Source: Candidatus Brocadiaceae bacterium
GTDB taxonomy: Bacteria > Planctomycetota > Brocadiia > SM23-32
NCBI GenBank assembly: GCA_003567495.1
Contig: PWZK01000062.1
Coordinates: 1-6,814 of the forward strand
DNA length: 6,814 nucleotides
Direction of reading: 5' to 3'
The notes beneath the pieces are model-generated. The model worked only from the letters and a program-made list of their open reading frames with translations, was not told the origin of the DNA and searched no databases. The position numbers and the translations under genes are program-made. Shown here piece after piece: positions 1 through 5,745 of this stretch. The stretch's first letter is position 1. Every line of letters starts with the position of its first letter.

Positions 1-6
1 AGTAAA

Positions 7-1359
7 TTACAGTGAAAAGCGCTCGGTATGTATTCGTCGCCGCGGCACATTAAGACCTTTGAGTTCGTCGGTTACGGCATCCATCATCGGAGGCGGTCCG
101 CAAAGATATACATCCGCCTCCGGCAGTAAATCGCCGGCACACTCACGGATTATTTTTCTATCCACATACCCTTCATATCCCTCCCAGCCCCCCGGCGGCG
201 TGTTAAGGACGTGAGCAACGGTTACGTTTTCCGGCATATCCTTCAGTTCTCCACGTCTGATTATATCTTTTTCGGTCTGGTTTCCGCAGATCAGCACCGA
301 ACGTCGCCGGTCGTTCGTGTCCCGAAGATGCCGCAGCATGCTCAGCAGAGGAGTGATACCCACACCGCCGGCAATGAAAATAAAGCTTTTCGGTGAATCG
401 AACTGGAAACTGAAACGCCCGAACGGGCCGTCGATAAGAGCCTCGTCCCCGGGACGTGTCTGTGAGATAGTATCGGTGAAATCGCCTGATTCTTTAACGG
501 TTACCGTAAGCGGCCGGCCGGAAGTGGGCGAAGAAGAGAGTGTGAAGGGATGTTCCTCGCTCGGGCGGCCCGGTCGGTTCAGGCGCAGGAAGACGAACTG
601 TCCCGGGCAGTAGGAAGACGGCTCGCCCTCCGCCGGCTGCAGAGACAGCGTATAGGTGTCGTGTGTTTCGGGCGTTACCTCCGACACCTTCCATCGGCTT
701 CGGCCCCACAAAATAACGTATATGTTGCGGTAAAGGAACAGACCCGCTGCCGCCAGAAGCAGGCCCCAAAAATAAACCCGCATCGGACCGGGCATGGCCG
801 GCCCTTCCCTGAGCCCGTGCGCAAACCCCAGAACTACTACAGCCATAGTTGTGAATTTATGTTTGAAGCGCCAGTGCTGGTAATTCCACCCGAGCCGCCG
901 GATGAAAAGCGCAAAAAACACCACGGCTAAAAGGAGTGCCAGCGCTATAACCCCACCGTAAATTCCGCGCAACATGCCGAATGCAATGCCGGCGCCAAGT
1001 TCCATTTCATATGCATAGGCGACCAGCAAAGCGAGGGGGTGAAGTAACAGCAGGGCAAGCGCCGCCGTGCCCGCCCGTTTGTGAAACCGCATCACGGCAT
1101 CCAGTCCCCAGGGACGGTCGATAAACTTCAGGCGCGAGCCCAAAGCGACCTGAAGCGCAAGTATGCTGAACCCGGTAATGCCCAGCGCCCGGGAAAACCC
1201 GATGAAGCCACTTATTCCGGCGGGCCGGGTAAAATGTGCCAGAATGATGGGAAGAAAGGCCAAAACAACATACAGACAAAGCAGAAACCGCCCCCACCAC
1301 CTGTGTTCCTGCCATCCGGGGCTTTCGCCTTTCATGGCGTGTTTTTTGTCGGGCTGCAT
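7..1359 (-). CDS. Ferric reductase-type membrane flavocytochrome (di-heme transmembrane domain plus FAD/NAD(P)H reductase)
   Basis: This 450-residue membrane protein should pass electrons from cytoplasmic NAD(P)H through FAD and two b hemes to an acceptor in or across the membrane. About six hydrophobic helices lie at residues 23-42, 52-74, 97-117, 130-153, 170-186 and 195-215. Two His pairs, H93/H107 and H167/H181, each have the x13 spacing that ligates two stacked hemes in the ferric reductase/NADPH oxidase superfamily. The soluble half follows: FAD-binding HPFTLSS (270-276), nucleotide-binding GGVGITP (331-337), CGPPPM (420-425) and a C-terminal ERFSL. An in-frame stop lies two codons upstream, so ATG 1359 is the first possible start; its GAGGTG ribosome site is rather far (about 13 bases) and lies in a hairpin. 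It is the second gene after superoxide reductase. Family assignment is secure; the acceptor (ferric iron, oxygen, a periplasmic partner) is unknown. Confidence 0.9.
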   Translation of the reverse strand: MQPDKKHAMKGESPGWQEHRWWGRFLLCLYVVLAFLPIILAHFTRPAGISGFIGFSRALGITGFSILALQVALGSRLKFIDRPWGLDAVMRFHKRAGTAALALLLLHPLALLVAYAYEMELGAGIAFGMLRGIYGGVIALALLLAVVFFALFIRRLGWNYQHWRFKHKFTTMAVVVLGFAHGLREGPAMPGPMRVYFWGLLLAAAGLFLYRNIYVILWGRSRWKVSEVTPETHDTYTLSLQPAEGEPSSYCPGQFVFLRLNRPGRPSEEHPFTLSSSPTSGRPLTVTVKESGDFTDTISQTRPGDEALIDGPFGRFSFQFDSPKSFIFIAGGVGITPLLSMLRHLRDTNDRRRSVLICGNQTEKDIIRRGELKDMPENVTVAHVLNTPPGGWEGYEGYVDRKIIRECAGDLLPEADVYLCGPPPMMDAVTDELKGLNVPRRRIHTERFSL

Positions 1360-1373
1360 TGGTTAATTGCCAC

Positions 1374-1393
1374 ACCTCAATAAAAATTGAGGG
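1374..1393 (-). promoter_or_regulatory. Hairpin over the ribosome-binding site of the flavocytochrome gene
   Basis: On the minus strand CCTCAA and TTGAGG form a 6-bp stem around a 6-base TTTTTA loop, in the 39-base gap between the two minus-strand genes. The GAGGTG that would act as ribosome-binding site lies in the 3' arm, so folding would hide it and lower translation of the flavocytochrome relative to superoxide reductase. The stem is short and AT-containing, so the effect may be modest. It is not a convincing terminator, because no T-run follows the 3' arm. Confidence 0.4.
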
Positions 1394-1398
1394 TTGGT

Positions 1399-1794
1399 TT
1401 AACTGACCTCGATTTCCCTGCTGGACTCCCACAGGCCGTGGATGTTGCAGTAGGACATGGCCTGGAGCGTGCCGCCTTTCGATATCGTTATAGAGGTCTG
1501 GGCTTCGTGATGTGTATATACGGGTCCCTCGTCCGCTCCCGCTACCGATTCCCCGTGTGCTGTGAACTCAAAGCGTGCCACGTGGTAAGGCGCCTGAGCG
1601 CCTTCGGGAGTAAAATAAAGGTCTATCCACCGGATATGGTGGGTGGTAGTGTTGGGATGTGCCACCTCTTTGCCAAGCGTTACCTTTACAGGAGTGGGCT
1701 CGCCGGCGGCTGCAGCCTCTTTACACTCGATAACGGGCACGTGTTTCTCACTCTTCCAGTCGGCCGTTTTTACCTCTTCACTTACGTTTGACAT
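1399..1794 (-). CDS. Superoxide reductase, 1Fe type (neelaredoxin-like)
   Basis: This 131-residue protein should reduce superoxide to hydrogen peroxide in the cytoplasm at a single Fe(His)4Cys site, without making oxygen. All expected residues are visible. EKHVP at 16-20 gives the Glu/Lys pair and ligand H18; HPNTTTHHIRWI gives H46 and H52 with the family's 6-residue spacing; YCNIHG gives C116 and H119. No N-terminal Cys4 desulforedoxin domain is present, so this is the short one-iron type and needs an outside electron donor, commonly rubredoxin. None is encoded here. The start is supported by AAGGGAG (1804-1810) nine bases upstream and by a good promoter at 1872-1900. It is the first gene of a likely two-gene operon with the flavocytochrome and is transcribed away from the Rrf2 regulator. 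Such enzymes are typical of anaerobes and microaerophiles. Confidence 0.93.
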   Translation of the reverse strand: MSNVSEEVKTADWKSEKHVPVIECKEAAAAGEPTPVKVTLGKEVAHPNTTTHHIRWIDLYFTPEGAQAPYHVARFEFTAHGESVAGADEGPVYTHHEAQTSITISKGGTLQAMSYCNIHGLWESSREIEVS

Positions 1795-1871
1795 ATGATT
1801 GTGCTCCCTTAAAGAAAGTTACCGTTACACTTTCGGAATAAAAGATTTTTATTTTCTGTTCTCCTATTATA

Positions 1872-1900
1872 ATGATATGAAAGATTCAAAGGTTTGTCAA
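1872..1900 (-). promoter_or_regulatory. Sigma70-like promoter for the superoxide reductase operon
   Basis: Read on the minus strand there is a perfect TTGACA (1895-1900), a 17-base spacer and TATCAT (1872-1877, five of six matches to TATAAT). Transcription would start near 1865, giving a leader of about 70 bases. TATAAT also occurs just downstream, but at 23 bases spacing it is less likely to be the functional -10. The leader contains two small inverted repeats (1837-1853 and 1814-1834). Confidence 0.7.
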
Positions 1901-1912
1901 GAGAACCATCGT

Positions 1913-1941
1913 TTGCAAATAGCTAATTATTATGATAGGAT
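1913..1941 (+). promoter_or_regulatory. Possible promoter for the rrf2-cysK-fusion operon
   Basis: On the plus strand TTGCAA (1913-1918) and TAGGAT (1936-1941) are separated by 17 bases; each matches the sigma70 consensus at four of six positions. A better -10 look-alike, TATGAT (1931-1936), has no good -35 partner. The pair lies about 12 bases from the -35 of the opposite promoter, so the two polymerases or one bound regulator could interfere. This is a weak call based on position and spacing. Confidence 0.35.
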
Positions 1942-1971
1942 AAGAAGAGATTAGATTTTGCGAATTTTATC

Positions 1972-1980
1972 AGGAGGTGA
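1972..1980 (+). promoter_or_regulatory. Near-perfect ribosome-binding site of the Rrf2 gene
   Basis: AGGAGGTGA lies nine bases before ATG 1990. It is almost fully complementary to the 3' end of 16S rRNA and fixes the Rrf2 start. It is much stronger than the sites of the two downstream genes, which suggests that the regulator is well translated. Confidence 0.85.
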
Positions 1981-1989
1981 AGATACAAT

Positions 1990-2433
1990 ATGGAAATATC
2001 CACTAAATTGAGATACGGTGCCAGGGCGCTGGCAGAGCTCGGGCTTACATACCCGAAGCGCCCTGTTCCGGCGCGCGAGCTGGCCGAGCAGCAAGGTTTG
2101 TCCGTAAAATATCTCGAACATATCCTGAGCGCACTGAAAGCCGCCGGCATCGTCAATTCAAAACGGGGCATGAGCGGCGGGTACGAGTTGGCCCGCAGCC
2201 CGGAACAGATCACCATGAAGGCCGTTTTCAACGCGCTTGAGGGTTCCACGGCGCCGGTAAAGTGTGTGGAGAATCCTGAAATCTGCAGTCAATACGATGA
2301 CTGCCCAACCCGGCCTGTCTGGGAGGAACTTCGGGATTCCATTGACGGCGTGCTCGGCTCCACTACTATAGCAGACCTGACGGAACGTATTCGAAGCAGT
2401 GCGAAGTACGGGAAAACCACATACCAGATTTGA
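1990..2433 (+). CDS. Rrf2-family transcriptional regulator (IscR/CymR-like, three-Cys cluster motif)
   Basis: This 147-residue protein is a winged-helix DNA-binding regulator. The N-terminal half follows the Rrf2 plan: [14 protein letters not shown] at the start, the helix-turn-helix around residues 26-50 with [11 protein letters not shown] as recognition helix, and the wing [11 protein letters not shown] (59-69). Residues C92, C99 and C105 (C-x6-C-x5-C) match the Fe-S-ligating cysteines of IscR. The IscR fourth ligand His (in CLTH) is Arg here (CPTR, R108), so another ligand would be needed if a cluster binds. Glu43, which tunes site choice in E. coli IscR, is present. It is the first gene before cysK, an arrangement that recalls CymR control of cysteine metabolism, and it is divergent from superoxide reductase. 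Autoregulation and control of both flanks are plausible. Whether it senses Fe-S status or cysteine supply cannot be decided from sequence. Confidence 0.9.
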   Translation: MEISTKLRYGARALAELGLTYPKRPVPARELAEQQGLSVKYLEHILSALKAAGIVNSKRGMSGGYELARSPEQITMKAVFNALEGSTAPVKCVENPEICSQYDDCPTRPVWEELRDSIDGVLGSTTIADLTERIRSSAKYGKTTYQI

Positions 2434-2449
2434 GGAAAATGGCAACTAT

Positions 2450-3370
2450 ATGAAGATCGCACATGACATGACAGAACTTGTGGGAAATACGCCGCTGGTC
2501 AGGCTGGGAAAGATAGCAAGAGGCGCCGGCGCCGAAGTTGCAGCAAAACTCGAGTTCTTTAACCCCGCAGGCAGCGTCAAGGATCGGATTGGCGTCAGCA
2601 TGGTACTTGCCGCCGAAAAAGAAGGTAAGCTCACCCCCGGCATGACCATTATAGAGCCTACCAGCGGCAATACGGGCATAGCGCTGGCATGGGTGGCGGC
2701 GGCAAGAGGCTACAGTCTGATCCTCACCATGCCTGAGTCAATGACACTCGAGCGGCGAAAAATCCTCGCCCACTTCGGCGCCAAAATCGAACTGACCCCC
2801 GCCGAAGAAGGGATGAAAGGTGCCGTCGAAAGGGCAAACGAGCTTACTAAGGAAAATGACGACGCCTTTATGCCACAGCAGTTCAACAACCCCGCCAATC
2901 CACAGGTGCACAGGGAGACAACGGCGGGAGAGATATGGAACGATACCGACGGCAGGATAGACATATTCATCGCAGGTATCGGCACCGGGGGGACGATCAC
3001 CGGAGTCGGAGAGGCATTGAAAGCCCGAAAACCGGAGCTGGAGGTCATCGGCATAGAACCGTCGGACTCGGCGGTGCTTTCCGGCTGCGAGCCCGGCCCG
3101 CACATGATTCAGGGCCTGGGAGCCGGTTTCGTGCCGGAGATACTCAACAGAGAGGTGATTGACGAAGTAATGCAGATATCAAACGATACCTCAATGGATA
3201 TGGCCGCCAGGCTCGCGAAAAAAGAAGGCATATTCGCCGGCATATCGTCCGGAGCGGCTGCGGCTGCGGCGCTGAAGGTGGCCGCCCGCCCCGAAAACAA
3301 GGGCAAACTGATCGTGACGATTCTTCCCGATACCGCAGAACGCTACCTCAGCACCATCCTTTTTGACTGA
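2450..3370 (+). CDS. cysK: Cysteine synthase A (O-acetylserine sulfhydrylase)
   Basis: This 306-residue, full-length PLP enzyme makes L-cysteine from O-acetylserine and sulfide in the cytoplasm. NPAGSVKDR carries the PLP lysine K44; PTSGNTG (70-76) is the substrate-binding loop with N74; GTGGT (178-182) holds the PLP phosphate; SSGAA has the serine (S267) that contacts the pyridine nitrogen; the tail [11 protein letters not shown] is typical of CysK. An upstream in-frame ATG (2399) lies inside the Rrf2 gene and would add 17 unrelated residues. I chose ATG 2450 because it begins at the family start ([19 protein letters not shown]) and follows GAGGA (2432-2436), though the 13-base spacing is long. 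That GAGGA overlaps the Rrf2 stop codon, so translation is probably coupled. Placement after an Rrf2 regulator and before tetrapyrrole genes ties it to sulfur assimilation. CysK is preferred over CysM or cystathionine beta-synthase from the motifs and length. Confidence 0.95.
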   Translation: MKIAHDMTELVGNTPLVRLGKIARGAGAEVAAKLEFFNPAGSVKDRIGVSMVLAAEKEGKLTPGMTIIEPTSGNTGIALAWVAAARGYSLILTMPESMTLERRKILAHFGAKIELTPAEEGMKGAVERANELTKENDDAFMPQQFNNPANPQVHRETTAGEIWNDTDGRIDIFIAGIGTGGTITGVGEALKARKPELEVIGIEPSDSAVLSGCEPGPHMIQGLGAGFVPEILNREVIDEVMQISNDTSMDMAARLAKKEGIFAGISSGAAAAAALKVAARPENKGKLIVTILPDTAERYLSTILFD

Positions 3371-3379
3371 ACCCTACAA

Positions 3380-5572
3380 ATGCCGGCAGAACATCCCCAA
3401 AACCCCGAGTCGCAGAATAAAAAGCAAGACAGGCCCCTGTGGGCCGGCAGCCCGGAGCCAGCCCCCTACCTGCCCCTCGCCATAGATGTAAGCAGCCTCA
3501 GATGCCTTATCGTCGGCGGCGGCAAGGTGGCATCACGAAAAACAGAGACTCTCCTCCAGGCGGGCGCCGATATCACCGTTGTGGCCCCGGAGGCAAGAGA
3601 AGACCTAAAAGTGCTTGCTCGCCGGAAAAAGATCGACTGGATAAAGGGAAAGTACAGGCCCGAACTCCTTCGGCAATGCGATCTCGTTGTCGCGGCTACT
3701 TCCGATAGCAAACTGAACATACGGATCGGCAACGACGGCAGGCGCCTCAAAAAATTGCACTGCGTCGTTTCGTCCGTTCCAAATTCACAGATCATCTTCC
3801 CCGCCCTTTACAAACGCGGCAGCCTGACCGTTGCCGTCCATTCAAATGGAGAAAACTGCCGGTACTCAAAGGCCATAAGAAATCGGATAGCGTCTCTTAT
3901 AGACGACCCGCATCCCGGCACTTCCAAGATGGTAATGTTCGGGTTCCGGACTTCATCGCCGGATATAGGGCGGAGAACACTCCAATCTCTGCATAAATAC
4001 GAAAAAAAACTGTTTCGGGATAACCCCGCTCAGAATGAACTGTTAATTCTTTCCACCTGCTGCAGGTGGGAATGTTATATCGCAGGCCGGTCCGCACGTC
4101 ATATCTCCCGGCGGGTGCTTGATGGTATAAAAAAGCATGCAGGCCCCGAAATCGGGACGGCTCTGATGGCGGACGTCAGACATCTTGCCGGCCACAATCT
4201 GTATTTTCACCTTCTCAAGACATGCCTCGGGCTTAATTCATATCTGATTGGCGAAACGGAGATCGTCAGTCAGGTGCGCAGAGCGCTCAATCGCTGGGTG
4301 GATTCGGAAAGCCCGGAACTTTATAAAACTTTTTCTTCGGCGCTGCTGGCGGCCAAAAAAATCCGCCGGTCGTCTTCTCTCGATTCGGCGCGCACTTCCT
4401 GGGCGGAGAATACAACGGAGCTTATTGCCAGAACGGCAGTTGAACCGGGCGATGGGCCGGTTCTGGTGGTGGGAAAAGGCAAGCTTTCCGGGGAGATGAT
4501 CCCAAAACTTACAGATTCCGGATATAAGGTAGTGAGTTTTTCGCGCCACGATGCCGGGAAAGGCAGATCCGAAAACGGTTCTTTGCCGGTACTCCATACC
4601 GACAGGCTTGGGGAGTACATCGAGGCAGCCTCGGCCCTTATCATCTGCTCCGAACTGACCCCAACCGCCGTTGATGCGCTTGCCCGCTGCAATCTTTCCG
4701 GACGGCCTGTTATAGACCTTGAAGGATATGCCGAAATGCTTGAAGAGAGCAACCCGAAAGCGAGGATTTATTCCGCGGCCGACGTGCCGCAGCAGAGCAT
4801 ATCCCCAACGGATGCAGAGAATATTGCTTCCGCCAACTACATGGCCCTGCGACAGGCTCTCATATGGCACAGCCTTCATAATCCGCTCAGAGCGCCGGAC
4901 GACGCCGTGCGCGTGGGTGCGAGGAAAAGCCGTCTTTCCAGAACACAGGTTCAGGAGATTGAAGGGCTTCTCGGGGGATTTGCTGAAAACATCCAGCTTG
5001 AAAATGTGTTTTTTCACGCGCCTTGCGACCGCGACCGGAAGACGCCGCTTACGGAAGTAAAGGAGGGTGATTTTTTCACCCGCGATCTCGACCTCGCACT
5101 GCTGGCCGGCCAGATCGACCTTGCAGTGCACAGTGCCAAGGACCTTCCGGAGCGGCTTCATCCCCAGCTCTCACTTGCCGCCACTCTCCCCACCATGGCT
5201 CCCTGGGACTGCCTTGTTTCGAAGGATAACACCCCGCTTACGTTTCTGCCCGAGGGGGCGACCGTTGCAACCTCGAGCCTGAGAAGAAGGGAAAACCTTG
5301 CATGCCTGAGACCCGATCTTCGCCCGGTCGATGTGCGGGGCGATGTCCCTCACCGGCTGGAACAACTGGAAGAAGGTCGGTTTGATGCGCTGATAGTGGC
5401 CGCGGTGGCGATGATCCGATTGGGGCTGGCCGACCGAATAACTGAGATTTTTCCGGAAAAGACGTTCCAGACCACTCCGGGGCAGGGATCCCTGGCGCTG
5501 GTAGTCAGACAAAGCGATACTGAACTGCTAAATTTTCTAAAGCCGCTGGACATTGCTGGGGGCGAGTGTTGA
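3380..5572 (+). CDS. Tetrapyrrole synthesis fusion: precorrin-2 dehydrogenase (SirC/CysG-N) - glutamyl-tRNA reductase (HemA) - partial porphobilinogen deaminase (HemC)
   Basis: A single 730-residue frame joins parts of three cytoplasmic enzymes. Residues about 31-176 are the NAD-binding precorrin-2 dehydrogenase domain of siroheme synthesis: LIVGGGKVASRK (43-54), VVAATSDSKLN (103-113), FPA (140-142), S155 as in CysG. Residues about 183-350 resemble the GluTR catalytic domain, with STC (nucleophile C227), H277 and GLNSYLIGETEI (284-295). Residues 358-470 form its NADPH domain (VVGKGKLSGEM). Residues about 508-730 are deaminase domains 1 and 2: RVGARKS, HSAKDLP (584-590, D588), SSLRR (632-636), R653, R659, PGQGS (700-704). 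Oddities: CysG Asp104 aligns with S131; GluTR DIAVPRD is replaced by IDLEGYAEM, and most of its dimerisation domain is absent; deaminase domain 3 with its cofactor Cys is absent. It lies nine bases after cysK, in the same frame, without a clear ribosome site. Family calls are firm; activity of each part is uncertain. Confidence 0.87.
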   Translation: MPAEHPQNPESQNKKQDRPLWAGSPEPAPYLPLAIDVSSLRCLIVGGGKVASRKTETLLQAGADITVVAPEAREDLKVLARRKKIDWIKGKYRPELLRQCDLVVAATSDSKLNIRIGNDGRRLKKLHCVVSSVPNSQIIFPALYKRGSLTVAVHSNGENCRYSKAIRNRIASLIDDPHPGTSKMVMFGFRTSSPDIGRRTLQSLHKYEKKLFRDNPAQNELLILSTCCRWECYIAGRSARHISRRVLDGIKKHAGPEIGTALMADVRHLAGHNLYFHLLKTCLGLNSYLIGETEIVSQVRRALNRWVDSESPELYKTFSSALLAAKKIRRSSSLDSARTSWAENTTELIARTAVEPGDGPVLVVGKGKLSGEMIPKLTDSGYKVVSFSRHDAGKGRSENGSLPVLHTDRLGEYIEAASALIICSELTPTAVDALARCNLSGRPVIDLEGYAEMLEESNPKARIYSAADVPQQSISPTDAENIASANYMALRQALIWHSLHNPLRAPDDAVRVGARKSRLSRTQVQEIEGLLGGFAENIQLENVFFHAPCDRDRKTPLTEVKEGDFFTRDLDLALLAGQIDLAVHSAKDLPERLHPQLSLAATLPTMAPWDCLVSKDNTPLTFLPEGATVATSSLRRRENLACLRPDLRPVDVRGDVPHRLEQLEEGRFDALIVAAVAMIRLGLADRITEIFPEKTFQTTPGQGSLALVVRQSDTELLNFLKPLDIAGGEC

Positions 5573-5600
5573 TACTATCATTGGGTATTAAATATTTTTT

Positions 5601-5632
5601 CTGAACATCGACAGTTTATTGTTGATGTTCAG
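5601..5632 (+). terminator. 13-bp hairpin after the fusion gene, possible transcript end
   Basis: CTGAACATCGACA (5601-5613) pairs with TGTTGATGTTCAG (5620-5632) around a 6-base loop, with a single G-U pair. It begins 28 bases after the fusion stop, in the convergent gap before the phosphoesterase gene. A T-run lies before rather than after the stem on this strand, and the minus strand likewise has no T-run after it, so this is not a standard intrinsic terminator. It may cap the mRNA end or work with Rho. Confidence 0.4.
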
Positions 5633-5745
5633 CATTTAAGCGCCTTCTCCCTCCTCCCCTCTCTGTGATTTGTGTGGTAAGCAGCCGAAGGGTGTCTCGC
5701 ACCAGCCACGGAGCTAATTTTGTTGTATGGGAAGAAACGCATAAA

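Noticed and set aside
1387..1791. A plus-strand open frame opposite the superoxide reductase gene
   Set aside because: It mirrors the real gene, whose metal ligands are all present on the minus strand; the plus-strand translation shows no recognisable motif.
1837..1853. AT-only 7-bp inverted repeat in the superoxide reductase leader as a terminator or riboswitch
   Set aside because: The stem is made only of A-T pairs, has a 3-base loop, and lies between a good promoter and its gene; I see no riboswitch core.
1866..1871. TATAAT on the minus strand as the -10 of the superoxide reductase promoter
   Set aside because: Its spacing to TTGACA is 23 bases; TATCAT six bases upstream gives the standard 17.
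2399..2449. Upstream ATG that would extend CysK by 17 residues into the Rrf2 gene
   Set aside because: The added residues do not resemble CysK N-termini, and the family start matches ATG 2450 with a GAGGA upstream.
4238..5161. A 307-residue open frame on the minus strand inside the fusion gene
   Set aside because: It lies antisense to well-conserved HemA and HemC motifs, is rich in Arg, Cys and His without a family-like pattern, and has no convincing ribosome site; it is a shadow frame.
3380..5572. CobA/HemD (uroporphyrinogen methyltransferase/synthase) domain in the fusion
   Set aside because: No methyltransferase motifs such as VGAGPGD or a HemD-like region are visible; the whole length is accounted for by the SirC, HemA and HemC parts.
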